Shown: positions 24,877 through 32,895 of the stretch, in pieces | Position numbering within the stretch: the first letter of the stretch is position 1 | Layout of the letters: every line of letters begins with the position of its first letter | Assembly (NCBI GenBank): GCA_017513245.1 | Contig: JAFXGK010000010.1 | Coordinates: forward strand, 1-64,000 | Direction: 5' to 3' | Source: Clostridia bacterium | GTDB lineage: Bacteria; Bacillota; Clostridia; Oscillospirales; Acutalibacteraceae | DNA length: 64,000 bases | The notes under the pieces: generated by a model | What the model saw: only the letters and a program-made list of their open reading frames with translations | What the model was told of the DNA's origin: nothing | The model's database searches: none | Translations under genes and position numbers: made by a program

Positions 24877-24905
24877 AGCATACTATTAATTCTTTGGGTT
24901 GTCAA
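24877..24905 (-). promoter_or_regulatory. Promoter of the TasA-like/sipW operon
   Basis: On the minus strand TTGACA (24900-24905), 17 bases, TATGCT (24877-24882). Confidence 0.75.
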
Positions 24906-25014
24906 GTTAATTTTAGCAATTTAAAGCGTTATATATATTATTTTTTCAAAGTGGATATTTCATACGTCGTTGTTTTGTGGTAAAATGATAGTGACAAGGA
25001 GTGATAAAGCAGAA

Positions 25015-25872
25015 ATGAAGGGTATGTACAGCAAAAAGCCAATTTTGCACAAAACGATAGCAATAAGCGGTTCGACCGGCGGTCTCGGGCAGGCGCTTTG
25101 CGAGCATATTGCGGCGCTCGGCGGCAACATCATAATGCTTGACCGAAACAAAGAAAAAGCAGCCTTTCTCGCGGCGCGCATTAAGGAAAAATACCCCGAT
25201 ACCGTTACCGAATACTACCCTCTGGACCTTGAGGATTTCGAGAGCGTAAAACAAGCGACAAACCGGCTTACAGAGCACGTTCCCGACTATATTATACTAA
25301 ACGCCGGCGCTTATAGCATACCGCGGCACAAGACGGCGCTCGGGTATGATAACGTTTTCCAAATCAACTATCTATCCCCCTATTACATAGCGCGCAGGTT
25401 GCTGCCCGAGATCGAGGGTCGCGGCGGCCGCATAGTGGCGGTTGGCAGCATCGCCCACAACTATTCGAAAACCGACGAGGATGATATAGATTTTTCGAAA
25501 CGCACCCGTGCCAGCCGAGTTTACGGTAACGCAAAAAGAAGACTTATGTTTTCGCTCTTTGCGCTCGACAGCAAGAGCATTACGGTAACCCACCCGGGAA
25601 TTACGCTGACGGGAATCACGGCGCACTACCCCAAGCTGATTTTCGCCATAATAAAGCATCCGATGAAGGTGATTTTTATGAGCCCGAAAAAGGCATCGAA
25701 ATGCATTCTCGAGGGGCTCTTTTCGGAAACACACGGCAACGAATGGATAGGACCGCGGTTTTTCGGAATTTGGGGCAGACCCAAAAAGACGGCTCTTACC
25801 ACCTGCACAAGCGACGAGCAAAAGCGAATTTCCCGACTTTCCGACACCCTTTTTGAACAACTAAACAGCTAA
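25015..25872 (+). CDS. Short-chain dehydrogenase/reductase
   Basis: 285 residues. Rossmann-type NAD(P)-binding start TIAISGSTGGLGQALC (TGxxxGxG motif with S for the first T), D at the end of strand 2 (MLDRNKEK), a YPLDLEDF acidic turn, LNAG (NAG motif) and VAVGSIAHN carrying the catalytic serine. YGNAK supplies the catalytic Tyr and Lys. The C-terminal part (PKLIFAIIKHPMKVIF) is hydrophobic and may touch the membrane, like retinol-dehydrogenase-type SDRs. Substrate unknown. The ATG at 25015 has AAGGAG 13 bases upstream (long). An extended -10 (TG, one base, TAAAAT at 24981-24986) rules out earlier starts. It is a single-gene unit closed by a hairpin. Confidence 0.8.
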   Translation: MKGMYSKKPILHKTIAISGSTGGLGQALCEHIAALGGNIIMLDRNKEKAAFLAARIKEKYPDTVTEYYPLDLEDFESVKQATNRLTEHVPDYIILNAGAYSIPRHKTALGYDNVFQINYLSPYYIARRLLPEIEGRGGRIVAVGSIAHNYSKTDEDDIDFSKRTRASRVYGNAKRRLMFSLFALDSKSITVTHPGITLTGITAHYPKLIFAIIKHPMKVIFMSPKKASKCILEGLFSETHGNEWIGPRFFGIWGRPKKTALTTCTSDEQKRISRLSDTLFEQLNS

Positions 25873-25880
25873 AAACAATG

Positions 25881-25915
25881 GGCAACTCCGACAAAAAGGA
25901 GTTGCCTGTTTTCTT
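25881..25915 (+). terminator. Terminator of the short-chain dehydrogenase gene
   Basis: GGCAACTCC / GGAGTTGCC stem (25881-25889, 25898-25906) with an A-rich loop, followed by TGTTTTCTTT. Confidence 0.85.
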
Positions 25916-25933
25916 TGTAACTATACAATATAT

Positions 25934-25962
25934 TTGACAACGCTATATTATAGTATTATAAT
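25934..25962 (+). promoter_or_regulatory. Perfect consensus promoter of the polysaccharide operon
   Basis: TTGACA (25934-25939), 17 bases, TATAAT (25957-25962). The leader to the first ATG (26015) is only about 45 bases and shows no riboswitch-sized structure, and no inverted repeat flanks the promoter. Expression therefore looks constitutive unless a factor acts at a distance. Confidence 0.9.
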
Positions 25963-26014
25963 ATAAACGATTATAGGTTATTATGCCTTAAAACCTACGG
26001 ATTGAGGGATACAT

Positions 26015-27130
26015 ATGAAAAACCGCATTTTTCTTTCCACGCCCACAACACACGGCGAGGAACAAAAGTTTATAAAGGAAGCATTCGACACCAACTGGGT
26101 TGCTCCGCTCGGCAAAAACGTTGACGAGTTTGAGCGCGAGATGGCGTCGTATGTAGGAGTTAAGCACGCCGCCGCACTTTCGGCCGGTACCGCCGCACTG
26201 CACCTTGCAGTCAAGCTGGCCGGCATAAAGAGGGGCGATGTTGTTTTTTGTTCGGACCTTACCTTCGCCGCCACCGTTAACCCCGTTTCTTATGAGGGCG
26301 GCGTTCAGGTGTTTATCGATTCCGAGCGCGAAACCTGGAACATGGACCCCAAGGCCCTCGAAAAGGCCTTCGAAAAATATCCCGAATGCAAGATGGTTAT
26401 GCTGGTTCACCTTTACGGCACCCCCGCAAAGGTTGACGAAATCAGAGCCATCTGCGACCGCCACGGCGCAACCCTTATTGAAGATGCCGCCGAAAGTCTT
26501 TCGGCCACCTATAAGGGCAGCCAGACCGGCACCTTCGGCGATTTCTCGGTAATAAGCTTTAACGGCAACAAAATAATTACCTCGTCGGGCGGCGGAATGC
26601 TGCTCTCGAACGACGAGGAGGCTATAAAACGCGCCCGCTTTTACGCCACGCAGGCACGCGACCCCGCACCCCACTATCAGCACAGCGTTATCGGATATAA
26701 CTACCGCATGAGCAACGTTGTTGCAGGTATCGGCCGCGGTCAGCTGCTGCACCTTGACGAACACCGCGACCTGAAGGAAAAGGTATACAACCGCTATAAA
26801 GAGGGCCTTGCCGGACTTCCGCTCTCGCTTAACCCCTACCCCGATTATTGCAAGCCGAATTTCTGGCTTTCCTGCATACTGTTGGATGAGGGCTGCGGCA
26901 TTGAGCCTTATGCGATTATGGACAAACTGGCCGAGGAAAATATAGAATCGCGTCCCATTTGGAAGCCGATGCATCTGCAGCCCGTCTTTGAGGGTCACGA
27001 TTTCATCTACTGTGAGGATACTCCCGTAAGTGAGGATATCTTCCGCAGAGGTCTCTGCCTGCCCAGCGATATTAAGATGACCGAAGCCGAACAGGACGAG
27101 GTTATCAGAATTATCAAGAGTATGTTTTAG
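26015..27130 (+). CDS. PglE-like sugar nucleotide aminotransferase (DegT/DnrJ family)
   Basis: 371 residues. PLP-dependent enzyme that would convert a UDP-4-keto-6-deoxy-GlcNAc to its 4-amino sugar. Visible features: SAGTAALHLA (55-64, phosphate-binding), DLTFAATVNP (81-90), IEDAAESL (155-162, with D157 for the pyridine nitrogen) and internal-aldimine lysine K186 in SFNGNKIITSSGGGML. Length and motif spacing match PglE/LegC-type enzymes of bacterial glycan pathways. GAGGG precedes the ATG. It opens the polysaccharide operon, and a PglD-like acetyltransferase and PglC-like transferase follow within 2 kb. Together these suggest a 2,4-diamino-2,4,6-trideoxyhexose as the first sugar. The retaining 4,6-dehydratase (PglF) that would supply its substrate is not in the window. 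Confidence 0.88.
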   Translation: MKNRIFLSTPTTHGEEQKFIKEAFDTNWVAPLGKNVDEFEREMASYVGVKHAAALSAGTAALHLAVKLAGIKRGDVVFCSDLTFAATVNPVSYEGGVQVFIDSERETWNMDPKALEKAFEKYPECKMVMLVHLYGTPAKVDEIRAICDRHGATLIEDAAESLSATYKGSQTGTFGDFSVISFNGNKIITSSGGGMLLSNDEEAIKRARFYATQARDPAPHYQHSVIGYNYRMSNVVAGIGRGQLLHLDEHRDLKEKVYNRYKEGLAGLPLSLNPYPDYCKPNFWLSCILLDEGCGIEPYAIMDKLAEENIESRPIWKPMHLQPVFEGHDFIYCEDTPVSEDIFRRGLCLPSDIKMTEAEQDEVIRIIKSMF

Positions 27131-27142
27131 AGAGGATAAAAT

Positions 27143-27745
27143 ATGCGCGACGTTATTATAATCGGCGCCGGCGGACACGCCAAGGTAATAGCCGATATCG
27201 TTATAAAAAGCGGTGACCGTCTTCTCGGCTTTTTGGACGACGGTAAAAGCGGCACCGTCTTTGAGCAGTATTCGGTGCTCGGCACGGTCGAGGACGCCGA
27301 AAAATATAAATCCGAAGCGGAGTTTATAATCGGCATCGGCTCGGCCGCCGCCCGAAAGAACATAAGCGAGCGCTTTGCGCTTAAGTGGTATACCGCCGTA
27401 CATCCGTCGGCCACTGTTTCACTCGGTGCAGAGATAGGCTGCGGCAGCACCGTTATGGCCGGCGCCGTAATAAACGCCGACGCGAAAATCGGACGCCACT
27501 GCATCATAAATACCCGCGCTTCGATAGACCACGACTGCCGACTTTCGGATTTCGTTCACGTATCCCCCGGTGCCACGCTCTGCGGAACGGTAACGGTGGG
27601 CGATAACACCCACATCGGAGCAGGGGTTACCGTTAAAAACAACATTTCGGTATGTGCCGACGTTACGGTAGGCTGCGGCGCCGCCGTTGTTAAGAGTATT
27701 ACTTCGCCGGGAACCTACGTAGGTATCCCCGCGAGAGAACTTTAA
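27143..27745 (+). CDS. PglD-like sugar O/N-acetyltransferase
   Basis: 200 residues. N-terminal Rossmann-like half (DVIIIGAGGHAKVIADI) followed by a left-handed beta-helix of hexapeptide repeats (from about residue 90: HPSATVSLGAEIGCGSTVMAGAVINADAKIG). This is the NeuD/PglD family layout. The RASIDHD segment holds the histidine that acts as base in PglD. It would transfer acetyl from acetyl-CoA to the 4-amino sugar made by the preceding aminotransferase, giving a UDP-diacetylbacillosamine-like donor. It lies 12 bases after the aminotransferase gene and 9 bases before the deacetylase. The assignment of substrate rests on the neighbours. Confidence 0.85.
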   Translation: MRDVIIIGAGGHAKVIADIVIKSGDRLLGFLDDGKSGTVFEQYSVLGTVEDAEKYKSEAEFIIGIGSAAARKNISERFALKWYTAVHPSATVSLGAEIGCGSTVMAGAVINADAKIGRHCIINTRASIDHDCRLSDFVHVSPGATLCGTVTVGDNTHIGAGVTVKNNISVCADVTVGCGAAVVKSITSPGTYVGIPAREL

Positions 27746-27754
27746 GGAGGATTT

Positions 27755-28420
27755 ATGAAGGTTTTAGTTTTTGCACCCCACGCCGACGATGAGGTTTTGG
27801 GCGTAGGCGGAACCATCGCCAAGCACGTTGCCGCAGGTGACGACGTTTACGTTTGTATAGCAACAAGGCCCACTCCGCCGGTTTTCGACGATGCCCTTTT
27901 TGAGCGCATTCGCCGCGAGACCAAAAAGGCCCACGAATTTTTGAAAATCAAGAAGACTTTCTTCCTCGAATACCCTGCGGTAAATCTCGAATCGATACCC
28001 AGAACCACCTTAAACCGCGACATTCTCTCGGTTATCGAGGAGGTAAGGCCCGAGGTTGTATATATGCCGCATTTCGGCGATATGCAGAAGGACCATACCC
28101 TGCTGGCCGAGGCTATTATGGTAGCAATTCGCCCCAAGCACGAACACAAGATCAAGCGTGTTTTGGCGTATGAGACCCTTTCGGAAACCGAATGGAACGT
28201 ACCCCACGCCAGCACCGCTTTTATCCCCAACGTATATAACGATATTTCCGATACGCTCGATATTAAACTGCGCGCCATGTCCTTCTTCGAATCGCAACTG
28301 GCCGATTTCCCCTGCCCCCGCTCGACCGAGGCAATCGCCTCCCTCGCAAAGCTTCGTGGCTCAACTATTTTTGCAAATGCGGCCGAAAGTTTTATGCTTA
28401 TACGCGAGGTTAACGTATGA
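27755..28420 (+). CDS. PIG-L family deacetylase
   Basis: 221 residues. The zinc-binding signature is in the first strand (VFAPHADDEVLGVGG, residues 5-19: AHPDDE-type written PHADDE), and a second metal histidine probably lies in HFGDMQKDHT. Members of this LmbE/PIG-L family remove acetyl from GlcNAc-containing substrates or act on related small amides. AGGAGG precedes the ATG. It ends in a 4-base ATGA overlap with the initiating transferase gene, so the two are translationally coupled. In this operon it may trim an acetyl group from a sugar or a lipid-linked intermediate; exact substrate unknown. Confidence 0.85.
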   Translation: MKVLVFAPHADDEVLGVGGTIAKHVAAGDDVYVCIATRPTPPVFDDALFERIRRETKKAHEFLKIKKTFFLEYPAVNLESIPRTTLNRDILSVIEEVRPEVVYMPHFGDMQKDHTLLAEAIMVAIRPKHEHKIKRVLAYETLSETEWNVPHASTAFIPNVYNDISDTLDIKLRAMSFFESQLADFPCPRSTEAIASLAKLRGSTIFANAAESFMLIREVNV

Positions 28421-29058
28421 TATATTCAAAATTTTTCAAACGCCTGCTCGATTTTACGCTGTCGCTTATCGCGCTGATTATCCTATCGCCCGTTTACGCG
28501 GTCTTGGCACTGCTTGTAAGAATTAAGCTTGGCTCGCCCATCATCTTCAGCCAACGCAGGCTGGGAAAGGGCGGCAAGGTTTTCAAAATACATAAATTCA
28601 GAACCATGACCAACGCAACCGACGAAGACGGCAATCTCCTAAGCGACGAAGAGCGACTGACCTCCTTCGGAAGACTTCTTCGCTCGACCTCGCTCGACGA
28701 GCTGCCGGAAATTTTCGATATTTTCGCGGGTAAGCTTTCCATCGTCGGTCCGCGACCGCTTGTTGAAGAATATCTGCCCTACTTTACCGAAGAAGAGTCG
28801 GCAAGGCACAAGGTGCGCGGCGGCCTTATTCCGCCCGAGGTGCTTTATAAAAACATTCAGCCCACTTGGGATGAACAGCTGAAATACGAGGCCGATTACG
28901 CAAATAAGGTTACCTTCGTGACCGATTTAAAAATCCTGCTCGCTACGGCAGGCGGACTTTTCAGCCGCAACTCGGTAGATTACGGCAGTTACGTGCGTCC
29001 TGCCCTTTCGGTGGAGCGCGCAAAAGAGAAAGAAAAAGAAACTACGGGAGTTCGTTAA
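28417..29058 (+). CDS. PglC-like initiating phosphosugar transferase
   Basis: 213 residues. Monotopic bacterial sugar transferase (PF02397 type) that moves a phosphosugar from its UDP donor to undecaprenyl phosphate and so starts repeat-unit assembly on the inner face of the membrane. One N-terminal re-entrant hydrophobic helix (LLDFTLSLIALIILSPVYAVLALLV), then SPIIFSQRRLGKGGKVFKIHKFRTM, the STSLDELPEIFDIFAGKLSIVGPRPL core with the catalytic Asp-Glu dyad, and a basic tail. The small size fits PglC rather than the long WbaP form. Upstream PglE- and PglD-like genes point to a bacillosamine-like donor. Confidence 0.9.
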   Translation: MIYSKFFKRLLDFTLSLIALIILSPVYAVLALLVRIKLGSPIIFSQRRLGKGGKVFKIHKFRTMTNATDEDGNLLSDEERLTSFGRLLRSTSLDELPEIFDIFAGKLSIVGPRPLVEEYLPYFTEEESARHKVRGGLIPPEVLYKNIQPTWDEQLKYEADYANKVTFVTDLKILLATAGGLFSRNSVDYGSYVRPALSVERAKEKEKETTGVR

Positions 29059-29061
29059 AAA

Positions 29062-29769
29062 ATGATAATTTCTATTCACCAGCCCGATTACATACCCTAC
29101 CTCGGATATTTCTATAAAATTGCACAGTCGGATAAATTTGTTTATCTCGATGACTGCCAGTTTTCCAACGACAATATGCACCACTGGAACAAAGTCAAGA
29201 CCCCTCAGGGCGAATGTCGCCTCAAAATTCCGGTAGCGCAGAGCCTTGGCGACCCGATTAACGCAGTTCGCCCCAAGGATGAGCTCGGCTGGAAGCAAAA
29301 GCAGCTTAAAACCATCGAAATGAACTACGGCAAGGCACCGCATTTTCAGGAAACCTTCCCCGAAATCGCAGAGCTTTTGCTTAAAAGTTACGATAACATT
29401 GCCGACCTTAACATAGCCATTAACACCCACATTGCCAAAAAATTCGGCTTCGGTGCCGAGTTTTATCGCACGTCGGAAATGAAGATAGACACCGTTCGTG
29501 AAGAACGCGTTATTGATATTTGCTGTGCTCTCGGAGGCGACACCTACATCTCGGGTAACGGCGCTCGCGTTTATCAGGATGAAGCACATTTTAACGCTCG
29601 CGGAGTAAACCTCGTTTACACCGATTACCAGCCAATCGAATACCGCCAGCAGTGGAAAAAGGTCGGTTTTTTGCCGTATATGTCGGTTGTGGACTATATC
29701 TTCAACTGCGGCTACGATTGGGACTACGTAGACGCCGAAATCAAAAAGCTTAACGAAAACAGAGGTTAA
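29062..29769 (+). CDS. WbqC-like family protein
   Basis: 235 residues. Begins IISIHQPDYIPYLGYFYKIAQSDKFVYLDDCQF, the hallmark of WbqC-like proteins found in many O-antigen and capsule clusters; KTPQGECRLKIPV and SGNGARVYQDEAHF are further family segments. It is soluble and has no signal peptide. The biochemical role is not settled to my knowledge; members are usually next to a DegT-type enzyme, as here, and are thought to help make or transfer an amidated or acylated amino sugar. Only three bases separate it from the genes on each side, so it is firmly within the operon. Confidence 0.85.
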   Translation: MIISIHQPDYIPYLGYFYKIAQSDKFVYLDDCQFSNDNMHHWNKVKTPQGECRLKIPVAQSLGDPINAVRPKDELGWKQKQLKTIEMNYGKAPHFQETFPEIAELLLKSYDNIADLNIAINTHIAKKFGFGAEFYRTSEMKIDTVREERVIDICCALGGDTYISGNGARVYQDEAHFNARGVNLVYTDYQPIEYRQQWKKVGFLPYMSVVDYIFNCGYDWDYVDAEIKKLNENRG

Positions 29770-29772
29770 AAA

Positions 29773-30732
29773 ATGGAGATTGGAAGTTTTTTGGAACTCC
29801 AGCTGCCCAAGGGCAGAGAATATTACGGTCAGAGTAAAAACGTCGCCCGACTGAACAGCGGCCGCGCCGCCATTTACCACGCTTCTCGCGTGCTCGGCTG
29901 CGATACCGTTTGGGTACCCGTATATCAGTGCGAAACCGTGCGCGATTTTCTACTTAAAAAGGGCGTAACCGTTAAGTACTACCATATCGACCCTGAATTT
30001 AACCCCACCGACATCTCGGCCAACGATGATGAGGCCATTTTGCTCGTAAACTATTACGGCGTTATGTCGCACAGCCGAATGGCATCGCTTGCCGCAGGCT
30101 ATAAAAACGTAATTATCGACAATTCTCAGGCCTTCTTCTGCAAGCCGGTAGAGGGCGCGATGAACGTATATTCCGCACGCAAATTTATAGGCGTGCCCGA
30201 CGGTGCGTACGTTTTGGGCGAGGGAGCCGAACGGTTTTGCGAAGAGTATGAAAAATGCCACTCCTCCGACACTGCGGCCTTCCTTTTGATGCGCGTTGAA
30301 TACGGTTGCGAGGGCAAGACCTACGAGGCCAGAAGCATAAATGAAAACCGCATCGACAGCGAGGATATTATGCAGATGTCGGCGCTCACCCGCTATATTT
30401 TAGACGGCACTGACTGTGAAGAAATCAAACGTAAACGACGCGAGAATTTCCGCCTAGCGCACGCCCTTTTCGGCGACGTAAACCGCATAGACCCCACCCG
30501 CTACCTTGACGGCGACTGTGTTCCAATGGTGTATCCGCTGGTGGTGGAGGACGATTCGCTTCTCCATAGGCTGCTTGAGCACAAGCATTTTCAGGGCCAC
30601 TGGTGGAGCTACATTCTTGAAGAGAATGACGGTGACCTTTTCGAATGTTACCTATCGAGATATATTATCCCCATTACGATTGACCAGCGCTACGGCAAGG
30701 CTGAACTTGAATTTTTGAGAGGCTTGATTTAA
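29773..30732 (+). CDS. Short DegT-like PLP enzyme paired with WbqC
   Basis: 319 residues, clearly shorter than standard DegT aminotransferases (about 370-390). Fold markers: LNSGRAAIYHASRVLG (phosphate-binding region), VWVPVYQCETVRDFL, VIIDNSQAFF (Asp for PLP) and VYSARKFIGVPDGAYV, where the lysine of ARKF would hold PLP. Residues after about 190 diverge from typical sugar aminotransferases. The gene begins 3 bases after the WbqC-like gene and its stop overlaps the next start (TAATG). The repeated partnership with WbqC suggests a joint step on an amino sugar; substrate unknown. Confidence 0.75.
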   Translation: MEIGSFLELQLPKGREYYGQSKNVARLNSGRAAIYHASRVLGCDTVWVPVYQCETVRDFLLKKGVTVKYYHIDPEFNPTDISANDDEAILLVNYYGVMSHSRMASLAAGYKNVIIDNSQAFFCKPVEGAMNVYSARKFIGVPDGAYVLGEGAERFCEEYEKCHSSDTAAFLLMRVEYGCEGKTYEARSINENRIDSEDIMQMSALTRYILDGTDCEEIKRKRRENFRLAHALFGDVNRIDPTRYLDGDCVPMVYPLVVEDDSLLHRLLEHKHFQGHWWSYILEENDGDLFECYLSRYIIPITIDQRYGKAELEFLRGLI

Positions 30733-31844
30733 TGAAAAAGGTTTTAATGCTGGCGCCGATGTGCTCGGTGCCCGAGCGTTTTTGCGCAGCAAACTTTTTA
30801 GCCCTTCGAGAAAACGGCTGCGAAATACAGGTTGCGGCCAACTTCGAGTGCAACGAGCACGACCGTGAATATAGGCGCAGTCTTGAAAAAGAGGGCATAA
30901 AAACTCATCAAATTCCCTTCGTGCGCGGGTCGCTCCTTTCCAACCTTAAAAACGTGAAGGAAATCAAGCGCATACTGAAAAGCGAGCGTTTTGACCTCGT
31001 GCACTGTCATACCGAAACGGGCGGAATTCTTACCCGTCTTGCGATGAGGGCCGATAAAAAGGCCAAGTATATGTTCACCCCGCACGGTATGTCCTTTTAC
31101 GAGGGCAGTTCTTTGAAAAGCCGCCTCGTTTACAAGACCATTGAAAAATGGATTTGCCGCGGTATGCAGGGCGTTATCGCCATAAACGACGAGGAGAAAA
31201 GAGTGCTCGACGGGTGGAATGAAAAGACTGCTTTTTATACCGCCGGCACGGGACTTGACCTCAGCAGCGTCACACAGTATAAGCAAAACGCCGACGCAAT
31301 AAAAGAGGAGTTTTCCATCCCCGAGGGCAGGAAAATTCTGCTTTCGGTCGGCGAGCTTAACGACAACAAAAACCATTCGGCGGTGCTTCGCGCAGTCGCA
31401 GCCTCGGGCGAGGAGGTTACCTATATCATCTGCGGCGAGGGCGACAAGCGAGAGGAACTTATTAAACTCGCAAACGAGCTCGGCCTTTCGGACCGCTTTA
31501 TTCTTACGGGCTACCGCTACGACGTAAAAAGCTTTTACTTTGCGGCAGATTTATTTGCGTTCCCCTCCTTCCACGAGGGCCTGCCCGTTTCTCTTTGCGA
31601 GGCTATGGCGGCAGGACTGCCGTGTGTTGCTTCGCGCATTCGCGGCAACACCGACCTTTTGGACGATGAGGAGCTCCTTTTCGAACCAACCGACAGCGAA
31701 GGCTTCGGCGCAGCCATAAAAATGCTTTTAAACGACGACGAAAAACGCGCCGCCGCAGGCGAGCGCAACAAAGAAAAAATAAAAGAATTCTCGGTTGATG
31801 CCGTACGGGCACAGCTAACTAAAATTTACAGCGAGGTGTTATAG
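30732..31844 (+). CDS. Glycosyltransferase family 4 (EpsD/PglA-like)
   Basis: 370 residues, GT-B fold. N-terminal acceptor domain (KVLMLAPMCSVPERFCAANFLALRENGCE, LVHCHTETGGILTRLAMR, TPHGMSFYEG) and C-terminal donor domain (ILLSVGELNDNKNHSAVLRAV, FAFPSFHEGLPVSLCEAMAAGLPCVAS). The ExxxxxxxE motif is E-GLPVSLCE. The HGMSFYEG stretch resembles transferases that add GalNAc- or GlcNAc-type sugars to lipid-linked bacillosamine. It would act at the cytoplasmic membrane face as an early glycosyltransferase after PglC. Start overlaps the preceding stop by one base. Confidence 0.88.
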   Translation: MKKVLMLAPMCSVPERFCAANFLALRENGCEIQVAANFECNEHDREYRRSLEKEGIKTHQIPFVRGSLLSNLKNVKEIKRILKSERFDLVHCHTETGGILTRLAMRADKKAKYMFTPHGMSFYEGSSLKSRLVYKTIEKWICRGMQGVIAINDEEKRVLDGWNEKTAFYTAGTGLDLSSVTQYKQNADAIKEEFSIPEGRKILLSVGELNDNKNHSAVLRAVAASGEEVTYIICGEGDKREELIKLANELGLSDRFILTGYRYDVKSFYFAADLFAFPSFHEGLPVSLCEAMAAGLPCVASRIRGNTDLLDDEELLFEPTDSEGFGAAIKMLLNDDEKRAAAGERNKEKIKEFSVDAVRAQLTKIYSEVL

Positions 31845-32891
31845 GTGGCAGAGGGCAAAAAGGTCAGCATTATCGTTCCCTTTTACAATACGGGCAAATA
31901 TCTTGCCAAATGTCTTGACAGTGTTTTGTCCCAGACCCATAAAAACCTTGAAATCATTTGCATAAACGACGGCAGTCCCGATGATTCGCTCGCTCAGCTC
32001 AAGACTTATGCCGAGCGAGATAGCCGTATAAAGATAATTGACAAGCAAAACGAGGGCGTAAGTCTTGCCCGCAACGCAGGACTCAGCTATGCTAGCGGTG
32101 ACTACGTTATGTTTGTGGACAGCGACGACTGGATTGATGAGGATACGATAGAGCAGATGTTATCGGCCGCGCAAAAAGAAGACGCCGACGCCGTTATGTG
32201 CTGCTACGCCAAGGAGTTTTCGGATCACACCGACATAAGCCACATATTCGAATCCGACGTCGTATACCGTGGTGACGAGGTGAAAAATCTTATCCACCGC
32301 CGACTGGTAGGCCCGATAGGACGTGAGCTTTCGGTTCCGCAAAACGCCGATATTTTGGTTACGCCTTGTATGCAGCTGCTGTGCACGGATATCTGCAAAA
32401 AGTATAAGTTTTTCGATATCCGCGAGCTCGGCACCTTCGAGGACGGGCTTTACCAGATTGATATCTACCGTGAGGTTGGGTGCTTCGCATACGTAGACAA
32501 GCCCTTTTACCACTACCGCAAAGATAACGAAACGTCCATTACCACCCTATATAAAGCCGACCTTTACGATAAATGGCAGCATCTTTTCTCATTGATTGAG
32601 GAAAAATGCGCCGATCTGGGCGACGATTATAAAACGGCGCTCAGCAACCGCATCGCTCTCAGCATGATCGGCATTGGCATAAACGAAACCAAGGCGCCGA
32701 AAAACATTTTCAAAAAGGCTTCGTTTTTAAAGCAAATACTCAAAACCCCGCGATACAAAGGGGCCTATAAATCCCTTAATATGAAATATTTTCCCATTCA
32801 TTGGAAGGTGTTTTTCTTCCTTGCAAAGCATCGCCTTACACTCGGCCTTATGCTGATGCTCGGAATAATAGAATTTTTAAGAAAGAGGTAG
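31845..32891 (+). CDS. Glycosyltransferase family 2
   Basis: 348 residues. GT-A fold start KVSIIVPFYNTGKYLAKCLDSVLSQTHKNLEIICINDGSPDDSL with the DXD-type metal motif in YVMFVDSDDWID. The C-terminal part has a hydrophobic/basic segment near the end (VFFFLAKHRLTLGLMLMLGIIEFLRKR) that likely holds it to the membrane. The start is GTG, immediately after the previous stop codon (TAG then GTG), with GAGGTG about 8 bases upstream. It adds one sugar to the lipid-linked unit; donor cannot be read from sequence. Confidence 0.88.
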   Translation: MAEGKKVSIIVPFYNTGKYLAKCLDSVLSQTHKNLEIICINDGSPDDSLAQLKTYAERDSRIKIIDKQNEGVSLARNAGLSYASGDYVMFVDSDDWIDEDTIEQMLSAAQKEDADAVMCCYAKEFSDHTDISHIFESDVVYRGDEVKNLIHRRLVGPIGRELSVPQNADILVTPCMQLLCTDICKKYKFFDIRELGTFEDGLYQIDIYREVGCFAYVDKPFYHYRKDNETSITTLYKADLYDKWQHLFSLIEEKCADLGDDYKTALSNRIALSMIGIGINETKAPKNIFKKASFLKQILKTPRYKGAYKSLNMKYFPIHWKVFFFLAKHRLTLGLMLMLGIIEFLRKR

Positions 32892-32895
32892 TACC

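Noticed and set aside
25988..27403. Long open frame (471 codons) on the minus strand opposite the aminotransferase gene
   Set aside because: The plus strand encodes a full-motif PLP aminotransferase with promoter and ribosome site. The opposite frame is Val/Gly/Ala-rich, has no family pattern and no start signal; it is a shadow of codon bias.
28927..29880. 317-codon minus-strand frame opposite the WbqC-like gene
   Set aside because: It spans two plus-strand genes with clear family motifs and continuous operon spacing.
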